DNA of 24,998 nt, taken from NCBI GenBank assembly GCA_052143575.1, contig JBKQSP010000016.1:1-24998 (forward strand). Reading direction: 5' to 3'. Numbering within the stretch: the first letter of the stretch is position 1; each line of letters begins with the position of its first letter. The notes beneath the pieces are model-generated. The model did no database searches. It was not told the origin of the DNA and saw nothing but the letters and a program-made list of their open reading frames with translations. Both the position numbers and the translations under genes were made by a program. The DNA is from JAKACA01 sp052143575. Its GTDB lineage: Bacteria; Actinomycetota; Acidimicrobiia; Acidimicrobiales; Bog-793. Of the stretch, positions 15,310 to 24,124 are shown one piece after another.

Positions 15310-16557
15310 ATGACGCCCTCGAGTGATGCGTTCGACCTCGTCGTAGCGGCCGCCGCCCTGCGCGGGACCGAAGGTGAGCGCTGGATCGGCGTGCGAGACG
15401 GCGCCATCGCCGCCATCGCCGCCGACCCGCTGCGCGGCGAGCGCGTCGTCGAGGCGGACGGAGCCCTCGTGACGCCTGCCTTCGTCAACGCCCACATGCA
15501 CCTCGACAAGGTGTACACCCTCGACGTGCTCGGCGACTCGACCGTGACGGCCTACAGCGGCGGGCAGATGGGCTCGGCGATGGCGTCCATCGAGATGGCC
15601 TCGGTGGTGAAGGACCGCTACGGGGAGCTGGCGATCGAGGCGAACGCCCGGCGCTGTCTCCTGTCCGGCCTTCGCCACGGCGTGCGGCACGTTCTCGCCT
15701 TCGCCGATGTCGACACTCGTTCCGAGCTGCGGGGCGTGACACCGCTGCTGCATCTGCGCGAGGAGTTCCGCGGTGTCATCGACCTGCAGGTCGTGGCCTT
15801 CCCCCAGGACGGGCTGCTGCGCGACCCGGGCGCAGAGGACCTCGTACGGGAGGCGGTCGAGCTCGGCGCCGACGTCGTGGGCGGCATCCCGTGGATCGAG
15901 TACACCGACTCGGACGCCCGCGAGCACGTACGGCGCCTCTGCGAGCTCGCCGCCTCGACCGGCCGGCGCGTCGCCATGCTCGTCGACGACGCCGGCGACC
16001 CCACGCTGCGCACGACGGAGATGCTTGCCGCCGAGATGCTCAGGTGCGGGCTGCAGGGACGCGGCATCGCCAACCACGCTCGGGCCTTGAGCCAGTACGG
16101 CGCTCCGTCGTTGCTGCGCCTTGCCCGCCTGGCGCGCCAAGCCGGTTTGGGCTTTGTCAGCGACCCGCACACCGCTCCCCTCCACCTGCCGGTCTTCGAG
16201 CTGCTGGCAGAGGGCCTGCCCGTGGCGCTCGGCCAGGACGACTGCGAGGACGCCTACTACCCCTTCGGCCGCCAGAACATGCTCGAGGTCGTCTTCCTGG
16301 CCGCCCACCTCCTCGGGGCCACCGTCGGCCCCCGACTCGACGCCTTGCTGGACGCCGTCACGACGACGGCGGCCCGCGTCATGGGGATCGAGGGGCACGA
16401 GCTGGCGCCGGGTGGCCGGGCGGATCTCGTCGTGCTGGACGGCACGACGGTGCGTGAGGTGGTCGGGCGGCACTCACCGCCGCGCTACGTCATCGCCGGC
16501 GGGCGGGTCGTCGCCGAGAACGCCGACTTGCACACGACGGTCTTCGACGCCCCCTGA
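15310..16557 (+). CDS. Cytosine deaminase (CodA)-like amidohydrolase with altered metal site
   Basis: A 415-residue amidohydrolase clearly related to CodA: NAHMHLDK (60-67), VAFPQDGLL (162-170), GADVVGGIPWIEYTD (186-200), ANHARAL (254-260), GQDDCEDAYYPFGRQNML (308-325) and a C-terminal beta-sandwich strand. Compared by eye with E. coli CodA, His62, His64, Gln166, His256 and Asp310 match ligand or substrate positions. However, CodA's VHCDEID is replaced by MLVDDAG, so metal ligand His214 is Leu224 and Glu217 is Asp227. The enzyme may use a single or altered metal site, or a different reaction. In this operon it could act on cytosine, a ring-opened product or an amide. It starts 63 bp after the large subunit, with only a weak ribosome binding site. 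Confidence 0.85.
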   Translation: MTPSSDAFDLVVAAAALRGTEGERWIGVRDGAIAAIAADPLRGERVVEADGALVTPAFVNAHMHLDKVYTLDVLGDSTVTAYSGGQMGSAMASIEMASVVKDRYGELAIEANARRCLLSGLRHGVRHVLAFADVDTRSELRGVTPLLHLREEFRGVIDLQVVAFPQDGLLRDPGAEDLVREAVELGADVVGGIPWIEYTDSDAREHVRRLCELAASTGRRVAMLVDDAGDPTLRTTEMLAAEMLRCGLQGRGIANHARALSQYGAPSLLRLARLARQAGLGFVSDPHTAPLHLPVFELLAEGLPVALGQDDCEDAYYPFGRQNMLEVVFLAAHLLGATVGPRLDALLDAVTTTAARVMGIEGHELAPGGRADLVVLDGTTVREVVGRHSPPRYVIAGGRVVAENADLHTTVFDAP

Positions 16558-16570
16558 GGCGAGAGCACCC

Positions 16571-16611
16571 CGGCAGGGGCTCCCTCGGGCAGACCGGGAC
16601 GGGGGCTGCCG
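16571..16611 (+). terminator. Weak long-loop stem before the phosphotriesterase-family gene
   Basis: CGGCAG (16571-16576) and CTGCCG (16606-16611) can pair around a G/C-rich 29-base loop, 14 bases past the amidohydrolase stop. The stem is short and could be chance. Confidence 0.25.
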
Positions 16612-16662
16612 TCCTGACTAACGTGCGAGCGATACCTCGAGTCCCGAGCGGCCAGAACGGCC

Positions 16663-16678
16663 AGGAGGTCGTCCCATC
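16663..16678 (+). promoter_or_regulatory. Consensus ribosome binding site ahead of an ATC codon
   Basis: AGGAGGT at 16663-16669 is a full Shine-Dalgarno match. Six bases later stands ATC (16676-16678), in frame with the phosphotriesterase-family protein. No in-frame ATG, GTG, TTG or CTG lies between the upstream stop at 16619 and the GTG at 16694. That GTG has only a weak GAG upstream. Confidence 0.6.
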
Positions 16679-17659
16679 GCTGAGATCGAAACCGTGGCCG
16701 GCCCCGTCCCCCTCGACTCGCTCGGCCCCACCCTCATGCACGAGCACGTCTTCGTGCTCACCACCGATTACGCCCAGAACTACGGGCCGGGGCAGTGGTG
16801 GGACGAGGACGAGCGCGTCGCCCACGCGATCGACCGCCTGCGGTCGCTCCACGACAAAGGAGTGCGGACGATCGCCGATCCGACGGTCGTCGGCCTCGGG
16901 CGGTACATCCCCCGCATGCAGCAGGTAGCCGCCGCCGTGCCCGTGCACATCATCGCCGCCACGGGTGTCTACACCTACGGCGAGCTCCCCTTTGCCTACC
17001 AGAACCGGGGCCCGGGCACGACGTTCGGGGGCGAGGAGCCCATGGTCGGCGACTTCGTGCGAGACCTCCAGGTCGGGATCGCCGATACGGGCGTGAAGGC
17101 AGCCTTCCTCAAGTGCGCCGTCGAGCACGCCGAGGTGTCTGCCGGTGTCGAGCGCGTGCTGCGCGCCGTGGCGAAGGCGCACCTCGAGACGGGGGCGCCC
17201 ATCACCGTGCACACCTCATCGGCCGAGCAGACCGGTCGCTATGTCACCGGCGTGCTCGCAGAAGAGGGCGCCGACCTGACCAAGGTCGTCGTCGGGCACG
17301 CCGGCGACTCGAACGACCTCGATTACTTGATGGAGCTCGGAGACACCGGGGCGCTCCTCGGCATGGACCGTTTCGGGCTCGACTTCTTCAACTCGACGGC
17401 CGATCGCGTGCGGACGATCGCAAACCTCGCCGAGCACGGCTACGCCGACCGCATGGTGCTCTCCCACGACGCCTCGTGCTGGATCGACTGGTTCGGCCCG
17501 GACGTGCTCGCCCTGCGCGAGGCCGTCATGCCGAACTGGCACTACGAGCACATCTCTGACGACGTCCTGCCCGCCCTGACGGCGGCCGGTGTCACCGACG
17601 AGCAGATCCACCAGATGATGGTGGAGAACCCCAAGCGGTACTTCACCCGGAGCCGCTAA
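16676..17659 (+). CDS. Phosphotriesterase-family metal-dependent hydrolase, substrate unknown
   Basis: A 327-residue TIM-barrel hydrolase with the complete binuclear metal site of the family, numbered from the ATC start: His22 and His24 in GPTLMHEHVF, carboxylated Lys146 in AAFLKCAVEH, His179 in ITVHTSS, His208 in VVVGHAGDS and Asp265 in VLSHDASC. Members hydrolyse lactones, phosphotriesters or amides; the HEH and KCA wording suits the PTE-like lactonase/Php group. The likely start is ATC at 16676: it supplies the AEIETVAGPV lead usual in the family, and a consensus ribosome binding site precedes it. The GTG at 16694 would cut this lead. The stop overlaps that of the convergent aminotransferase gene. 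Position at the end of the barbiturase operon suggests hydrolysis of a ring-opened or amide intermediate. Confidence 0.87.
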   Translation: MAEIETVAGPVPLDSLGPTLMHEHVFVLTTDYAQNYGPGQWWDEDERVAHAIDRLRSLHDKGVRTIADPTVVGLGRYIPRMQQVAAAVPVHIIAATGVYTYGELPFAYQNRGPGTTFGGEEPMVGDFVRDLQVGIADTGVKAAFLKCAVEHAEVSAGVERVLRAVAKAHLETGAPITVHTSSAEQTGRYVTGVLAEEGADLTKVVVGHAGDSNDLDYLMELGDTGALLGMDRFGLDFFNSTADRVRTIANLAEHGYADRMVLSHDASCWIDWFGPDVLALREAVMPNWHYEHISDDVLPALTAAGVTDEQIHQMMVENPKRYFTRSR

Positions 17660-19011
17660 CCGCCCGTCGTGGCGGCATCGGTGACGGCCAACGCCTCGTC
17701 GAGGATGGCCAAGCCGGCGCGGGCCTCCTCGTCGCTCACCGTGCAGGGCGGCACGACGTGCAGCCGGTTGTAGTTCGTGAACGGCAGCAGGCCGCCTGCC
17801 TTGCAGGCGCGCACGAGCTCGTCCATGGCGGGGCTGGAGCCGCCGTAGGGGGCCATCGGCTCCCTCGTGGCGCGGTCCTTCACGAGGTCGAGGGCGAAGA
17901 AAACGCCCAAGCCGCGCACCTCGCCGATGGAGGGGTGGCGGGCGGCCAACTGGGCGAGCCCCGGCCGTAGCACCTCCTCGCCGATGCGAGCGGCGTTCTC
18001 GAGTATGTGCTCCTCAGTCATGGCGGTGATCGTGGCGACGGCGGCCGCGCAGGCGAGCGGGTGCCCCGAGTACGTGAGGCCCCCCGGGTAGGAGCGCGTC
18101 GCGAACGTCGCCGCGATGGCATCGGAGATGACGACGCCACCGAGCGGCACGTAGCCCGAATTGACGCCCTTGGCGAAGGTGATGAGGTCGGGTACGACGT
18201 CGTAGTGCTCGAAGGCGAACCACCTGCCGGTGCGACCGAAGCCGGCCATGACTTCGTCGGCGATGTAGACGATGCCGTGCTCGTCGCAGATCTCGCGAAC
18301 GCCAGCGAGGTAGCCGGGTGGCGGGGGCATGATGCCGGCCGTTCCCGGGATGGTCTCGAGGACGATTGCGGCGATGGTGGCGGGACCCTCGAACTCGACG
18401 ACGTGGCGGAGGTGCTCGAGCGCCCGCTCGGTCTCTTCCTGCTCGTCGCTCGAGTGGAAGGGTGACCGGTACAGGAACGGCCCGAAGAAGTGCACGACGC
18501 CGGCGCTGCCGTAGTCGTTGGCAAAGCGCCGCGGGTCACCGGTGAGGTTGATGGCCGTCGTCGTGGCGCCGTGGTACGAGCGGTAGGCGGACAGCAGCTT
18601 GATGCGGCCCGTGTGCAGCCTCGCCATCCGGGTGGCGTGCTCGACGGCTTCTGCCCCGGCGTTCGTGAAGAAGACCTTGTTCATCTGCTCCGGGGCACGT
18701 TCGCAGATGAGGCGAGCGGCTTCGCTGCGAACGTCGTTGGCGTGCTGGGGTGCCACCGTGCAGAGGCGGTCGGCCTGGGCCTTGATGGCGGCCACTACCT
18801 TGGGGTGCTGGTGGCCGATGTTGGTGTTGACGAGCTGGCAGGAGAAGTCGAGGTAACGGTTTCCGTCGTAGTCCCAGACGTAGGAGCCCTCCGCCCCGGC
18901 GATGACCATGGGCTTGATGAGCTCCTGGGCCGACCAGGAGTGAAAGACGTGGGCGCGGTCGGCGGCGTAGACGCGGGCACCCTCTTCGGCGGTCCCGATG
19001 GTCGCGGTCAT
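17656..19011 (-). CDS. Class III PLP aminotransferase, likely beta-alanine/beta-aminoisobutyrate:2-oxo acid
   Basis: A 451-residue fold-type I omega-aminotransferase. The N-terminal HVFHSWSAQ motif, the FFTNAGAEAVEHA phosphate-cup region (114-126), Asp252 in ADEVMAGFGRTG and the PLP lysine Lys281 in FAKGVNSGYVPLGG are all present. It probably transaminates beta-alanine and beta-aminoisobutyrate, the products of the reductive pyrimidine pathway, giving malonate and methylmalonate semialdehydes for the dehydrogenase encoded upstream. The ATG at 19011 with AAGGA 5 bases upstream is preferred; an N-terminal extension to 19182 would run into the preceding gene and has no coding character. It is the last gene of the minus-strand operon and converges on the phosphotriesterase-family gene. 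Taurine or GABA as amino donor cannot be excluded. Confidence 0.9.
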   Translation of the reverse strand: MTATIGTAEEGARVYAADRAHVFHSWSAQELIKPMVIAGAEGSYVWDYDGNRYLDFSCQLVNTNIGHQHPKVVAAIKAQADRLCTVAPQHANDVRSEAARLICERAPEQMNKVFFTNAGAEAVEHATRMARLHTGRIKLLSAYRSYHGATTTAINLTGDPRRFANDYGSAGVVHFFGPFLYRSPFHSSDEQEETERALEHLRHVVEFEGPATIAAIVLETIPGTAGIMPPPPGYLAGVREICDEHGIVYIADEVMAGFGRTGRWFAFEHYDVVPDLITFAKGVNSGYVPLGGVVISDAIAATFATRSYPGGLTYSGHPLACAAAVATITAMTEEHILENAARIGEEVLRPGLAQLAARHPSIGEVRGLGVFFALDLVKDRATREPMAPYGGSSPAMDELVRACKAGGLLPFTNYNRLHVVPPCTVSDEEARAGLAILDEALAVTDAATTGG

Positions 19012-19069
19012 AGATGTCCTTGTCTCGTCGATGTCGTGGCTGGGAAGAGTCTGGGTGCCGCAGGTGGTG

Positions 19070-20584
<1,515 letters not shown>

Positions 20585-20640
20585 GAGAGGATTCTCGCGC
20601 CATCGCGGCCCGCTGCGGTCATCGATGCGTGCCGAGCTGC

Positions 20641-20658
20641 CCTCGCCCCCCGGCGAGG
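20641..20658 (-). terminator. 7-bp hairpin between the LLM and mmsA genes
   Basis: CCTCGCC (20641-20647) pairs exactly with GGCGAGG (20652-20658) around a 4-C loop, just past the LLM-gene stop on the minus strand. No T-tract follows. It may attenuate transcription into mmsA. Confidence 0.45.
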
Positions 20659-20663
20659 AGCTC

Positions 20664-21665
20664 TCAGAGCTTTCCGGCGGCGGGGATCACCGTTGTGCGA
20701 TAGGCCTCGAAGGTGTCGTGAGCCGAGTCGTGCATCAAGTAGAGGGCGAACTGGTCGACGCCGAGGGCCCGCAGCTCCGCCAGGCGAGCGATGTGGTTCT
20801 CCGTCGGCCCGAGCAGGCAGAAGCGGTCGATGATGTCGTCGGGCACGAACTCGGCGGACGGGTGCCCGGCACGGCCGTGATGGGCGTAGTCGTACCCTTC
20901 GCGGCCCTTCACGTACTCGGTGAGGGCGCGTGGCACGACCGACGACTCGCCGTAGCGAGCCACGAGGTCGGCCACGTGGTTGCCCACCATGCCGCCGAAC
21001 CAGCGCAGCTGGTCGCGTTGATGGGCGAGGTCCTCGCCCACGTAGGCGGGGGCGGCTACACACATCGTGAGGTCGGCCGGGTCCCGGCCGGCGGCCGTCG
21101 CCGCCGCTCGCACGGACTCGATCGTCCAGTGGACGATGTCCGGGTCGGCCGCCTGCAAGATGAAACCGTCCGCCCGCTGACCGATGACCTCGAGCGCTCG
21201 CGGCCCGTAACCGGCGCCCCAGACGGGGAGACGGCTCTCCCCGGCCCACGGGATGCGCACGGCCGTGCCGTGATGGATGGCTTCACGGCCCTCGGCGAGA
21301 TCCTTGATGATGGTGATGGCCTCGGCGAAGGCCTGCATGGTGCTCGGTTGCCGACCGATCACGCGCAGCGCCGAGTCGCCGCGCCCGATACCGCACACGG
21401 TGCGGTTGCCGAACATGTCGTTCAAGGTCGCGAAGAGGGAGGCGGTCACCGACCAGTCCCGTGTCGCCGGGTTCGTCACCATCGGCCCGATGTGCAGCCG
21501 CGAGGTGGCGGCGAGGATGCGCGGGTAGATGACGAACGGCTCCTGCCACAGCACGCAGGAGTCGAAGGTCCATACATGGCTGAAGCCGGCGTGCTCGGCC
21601 TTGACGGCACGCTCCACGACGAGGTCCGCCGGCGGGTCGGTCTGCAGCACGAGGCCGATGTCCAC
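20664..21665 (-). CDS. LLM-class flavin/F420-dependent oxidoreductase, TIGR03842 (CPS_4043)-like
   Basis: A 333-residue luciferase-like TIM-barrel oxidoreductase. Recognisable stretches are VLQTDPPADLVVERA, FDSCVLWQEPFVIYPRILAA, GPMVTNPATRDWSVTASLFA, NRTVCGIGRGDSALRV and LPVWGAGYGPRALEVIG, which I recall as typical of the TIGR03842 (CPS_4043) subfamily. Cofactor (F420 or FMN) cannot be decided from sequence. It is distinct from RutA, the pyrimidine monooxygenase, which is longer and differs in these blocks. The GTG start at 21665 has GGAGAC 6 bases upstream, and the gene begins 17 bp after dihydropyrimidinase. Lying in an operon that lacks a dihydropyrimidine dehydrogenase, it is a candidate for reduction or oxidation of the pyrimidine ring or of a related hydantoin. 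That role is inference. Confidence 0.88.
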   Translation of the reverse strand: MDIGLVLQTDPPADLVVERAVKAEHAGFSHVWTFDSCVLWQEPFVIYPRILAATSRLHIGPMVTNPATRDWSVTASLFATLNDMFGNRTVCGIGRGDSALRVIGRQPSTMQAFAEAITIIKDLAEGREAIHHGTAVRIPWAGESRLPVWGAGYGPRALEVIGQRADGFILQAADPDIVHWTIESVRAAATAAGRDPADLTMCVAAPAYVGEDLAHQRDQLRWFGGMVGNHVADLVARYGESSVVPRALTEYVKGREGYDYAHHGRAGHPSAEFVPDDIIDRFCLLGPTENHIARLAELRALGVDQFALYLMHDSAHDTFEAYRTTVIPAAGKL

Positions 21666-21682
21666 GCTCGTCTCCGTTCAGC

Positions 21683-23086
21683 TCAGCCGAGGCGCTGGCA
21701 CAGTTGGCGGGTGACGAAACGGCCATGGCCGGCCTCGCCGGTGTAGGCGCCTCCCCCGATGATCTGCCGGCCCCGCGACAAAACCGTGTCGACGTGCCCG
21801 GTGATCGTCATGCCCTCGTAGCACGAGTAGTCCACGGCCATGTGGTGGGTGGCCGCCGAGATGGTCTGTGTGGCGAGCGGGTCGTAGATGACGATGTCGG
21901 CATCGGACCCGGGGGCGATGGCGCCTTTCTTGGGGTAGAGGCCGAACATCTTGGCGGGGTTCGTCGAGGTCACCTCGACCCATCGCGGGAGCGTGATCTC
22001 TCCAGCTACGACACCCTGGAAGATGAGATCCATGCGGTTCTCCACACCCGGTAGGCCGTTCGGGATCTTCGTGAAGTCACCGACGCCGAGCTCCTTCTGC
22101 TCGGCAAAGCAGAACGGGCAGTGGTCCGTCGCCACGACGGAGAGGTCGTCGGTGCGCAACCCCCGCCAGAGGGCCGCCTGATGATGGCGGGGGCGAAGGG
22201 GCGGCGTGCACACGAACTTGGCACCTTCGAAGCCCGGCCGTGCCATGTCGTCCTCCGACAGGAACAGGTACTGCGGGCAGGTCTCGGCGAAGGTGTTCTG
22301 ACCGCGGTCGCGGGCCGCCACGACGGCGGCGAGGGCCGGCTCGGAGGAGAGGTGGACGATGTAGAGAGGGGCCTTTGCCACCTGCGCCAGGGTGATGGCA
22401 CGGTGGGCGGCCTCGCCCTCCATCTCGGCCGGTCGCGTGAGCCCGTGGAAGATCGGGTCGGTCTGACCCTTGGCGAGGGCGGCCGCGACGATGGCGTCGA
22501 TGGCGATGCCGTTCTCGGCGTGCATCATGATGAGGGCGCCGTTGCCGGCGGCGCGGTCCATGGCTTGGAAGATCTCGCGGTCGGTGGCGTAGAAGACGCC
22601 CGGGTAGGCCATGAAGAGCTTGAAGCTCGTGACTCCCTGCTCGACAAGCACGTCCATCTCCTTGAGGGACGACTCGTTGACGTCGGAGATGATGGCGTGG
22701 AAGGAGTAGTCGACGGCGCAGACACCGTCCGCCTTGGACTGCCAGGCATCCATGCCGGCGATGAGGGACTGGCCCTTGGACTGGATGGCGAAGTCGATGA
22801 TCATCGTCGTGCCGCCCCAGGCGGCAGCCCGTGTCCCGGTCTCGAAGGTGTCGGCGGACATCGTCCCCCCGAACGGCATCTCCATGTGGGTGTGGGCGTC
22901 GATGCCCCCGGGGATGACGTACTTGCCAGCCGCCTCGAGCACGCGGTCGGCGCCCTCCTGCCAGCTGCCGGCCAGCTCGGAGCCGCCGGCGGCGAGGGCG
23001 ACGACCCGCTCGTCCTCGACGAGCACATCCAGGGCGGAGGCGCCCTCGGCGCTCACGACCGTGCCGCCCCGTATGAGGCTCCGCAT
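21683..23086 (-). CDS. hydA: Dihydropyrimidinase / D-hydantoinase
   Basis: A 467-residue cyclic amidohydrolase with the complete binuclear zinc site: His65 and His67 in GIDAHTHMEMPFGG, carboxylated Lys156 in TSFKLFMAYPG, His189 in MMHAENG, His245 in IVHLSS and Asp321 in ATDHCPF. Tyr161 (AYPG) is the expected substrate-binding tyrosine. It opens dihydrouracil and dihydrothymine to N-carbamoyl-beta-amino acids and often also hydrolyses D-hydantoins. The gene starts 3 bp after the beta-ureidopropionase stop (TGAGCGATG), so the pathway's two hydrolases are translationally linked, which favours the pyrimidine role over allantoin or general hydantoin use. The ATG at 23086 is the natural start of the family's N-terminal strand. 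Confidence 0.95.
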   Translation of the reverse strand: MRSLIRGGTVVSAEGASALDVLVEDERVVALAAGGSELAGSWQEGADRVLEAAGKYVIPGGIDAHTHMEMPFGGTMSADTFETGTRAAAWGGTTMIIDFAIQSKGQSLIAGMDAWQSKADGVCAVDYSFHAIISDVNESSLKEMDVLVEQGVTSFKLFMAYPGVFYATDREIFQAMDRAAGNGALIMMHAENGIAIDAIVAAALAKGQTDPIFHGLTRPAEMEGEAAHRAITLAQVAKAPLYIVHLSSEPALAAVVAARDRGQNTFAETCPQYLFLSEDDMARPGFEGAKFVCTPPLRPRHHQAALWRGLRTDDLSVVATDHCPFCFAEQKELGVGDFTKIPNGLPGVENRMDLIFQGVVAGEITLPRWVEVTSTNPAKMFGLYPKKGAIAPGSDADIVIYDPLATQTISAATHHMAVDYSCYEGMTITGHVDTVLSRGRQIIGGGAYTGEAGHGRFVTRQLCQRLG

Positions 23087-23089
23087 CGC

Positions 23090-23932
23090 TCAGGCCTCGC
23101 AGAGCGGGCCGTAGGTCTCCGGCCGGCGGTCCCGGTAGAAGGCCCAGAGGCGGCGGACGTCGTCGATCATGCCGAGGTCGAGGTCGCGTACGACGACGGC
23201 GTCCTCGGTGTCCGAGGCGGCCTCGCCCACGAGCTGGCCCCTCGGATCGACGAAGTACGACTGGCCGTAGAAGTCGTTCGTACCGAGCGGTTCGACCCCG
23301 ACTCGGTTGATCGTCCCGACGAAGTACTCGTTGGCGACGGCGGCCGCCGGCTGCTCGAGCCGCCAGAGGTACTCGGAGAGACCGCGGCTCGTGGCCGACG
23401 GGTTGAAGACGATCTTCGCCCCGGCGAGGCCGAGCGCGCGCCACCCCTCGGGGAAGTGCCGCTCGTAACAGATGTAGACGCCGATGCGGCCGACGGCCGT
23501 GTCGAACACGGGGTAACCGAGATTGCCGGGCCGGAAGTAGAACTTCTCCAAGAAACCCGACACCTGCGGGATGTGGTTCTTCCGGTGCTTGCCGAGATAT
23601 GTGCCGTCGGCGTCGATCACGGCCGCCGTGTTGTAGAAGACGCCGGGGTGCTCGACTTCGTACACGGGCACGATGAGGACGGTGCCGGCCTCGCGGGCGA
23701 CGTCTCGCATCTGGCGGATCGTCGAACCATCCGGCACCGGCTCGGCCCAGTCGTACCACTCCGACTCCTGTACCTGGCAGAAGTACGGTCCGTTGAACAG
23801 CTCCTGCAGGCAGACGACCGTGGCGCCCTCGGCCGCTGCCTGCTGCACGGCGGCGATGGCCTTCTTCGTCATCGTCTCCTTGTCGCCTGCCCAGCTGGCC
23901 TGCACCAAACCTGCTCGCACCACTTCAGCCAT
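23090..23932 (-). CDS. pydC: Beta-ureidopropionase (N-carbamoyl-beta-alanine amidohydrolase), nitrilase family
   Basis: A 280-residue nitrilase-superfamily enzyme with the triad Glu44 (CLQELFNGPYF), Lys118 (KHRKNHIP) and Cys155 (VYICYERHFPEG), plus the second glutamate in GFLEKFYF. The FNGPYFCQVQ and YERHFPEGWR wording is shared by beta-ureidopropionases and N-carbamoylputrescine amidases; the adjoining dihydropyrimidinase decides for the former. It releases CO2 and NH3 from N-carbamoyl-beta-alanine or N-carbamoyl-beta-aminoisobutyrate. The ATG at 23932 is chosen for GAGGGG about 8 bases upstream; an ATG at 23965 lacks such a site. It is the first gene behind a good promoter at 23987-24015 with a leader of about 48 bases. 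Confidence 0.92.
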   Translation of the reverse strand: MAEVVRAGLVQASWAGDKETMTKKAIAAVQQAAAEGATVVCLQELFNGPYFCQVQESEWYDWAEPVPDGSTIRQMRDVAREAGTVLIVPVYEVEHPGVFYNTAAVIDADGTYLGKHRKNHIPQVSGFLEKFYFRPGNLGYPVFDTAVGRIGVYICYERHFPEGWRALGLAGAKIVFNPSATSRGLSEYLWRLEQPAAAVANEYFVGTINRVGVEPLGTNDFYGQSYFVDPRGQLVGEAASDTEDAVVVRDLDLGMIDDVRRLWAFYRDRRPETYGPLCEA

Positions 23933-23986
23933 CGCCGTCCCCTCTACCCTCAGGTGCCCGACCATCCCGACCGATCAGCGCTCGCC

Positions 23987-24015
23987 ACACTCGCACGAGG
24001 CTCTCGGACTGTCAA
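23987..24015 (-). promoter_or_regulatory. Housekeeping-type promoter of the reductive pyrimidine operon
   Basis: On the minus strand a perfect TTGACA -35 box (24010-24015) is followed after 17 bp by GAGTGT (23987-23992), which keeps the A2 and T6 of the -10 consensus. Transcription would start near 23980, about 48 bases before the ATG at 23932. A palindrome at 24044-24059 lies 28 bp upstream of the -35 box. Confidence 0.55.
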
Positions 24016-24043
24016 CGAGTCCGGCGGGCTCAGGTGTCGAGGC

Positions 24044-24059
24044 GACGCCGTCCGGCGTC
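24044..24059. promoter_or_regulatory. 16-bp palindrome: operator or terminator
   Basis: GACGCCG and CGGCGTC flank two central bases. It lies between the aldo/keto reductase stop (24125) and the promoter of the next operon. It could act as a terminator hairpin for the former (6-bp stem, 4-base loop, no T-tract) or as a regulator site for the latter. Confidence 0.4.
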
Positions 24060-24124
24060 AACTCGCAGGCGACAGCTCACGTCCCGCCTCGGAGCGTGCC
24101 GTGGCCCGTCGGGTTCCGGCCGGC

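Noticed and set aside
15243..15326. 27-codon frame starting in the ATGA overlap at the end of the Mo subunit and running into the CodA-like gene
   Set aside because: It could couple translation of the two genes, but it is short, has no recognisable sequence and the ATG may be chance.
18007..18465. Long plus-strand frames opposite the aminotransferase and dehydrogenase genes (17758-20563)
   Set aside because: These are antisense shadows of GC-rich coding sequence; their translations are Asp/Gly/Arg/Val-rich with no family match, while the minus-strand proteins are complete enzymes.
20664..21665. RutA pyrimidine monooxygenase
   Set aside because: The protein is shorter than RutA, its motifs are those of the TIGR03842-type LLM family, and no RutB-F genes are present.
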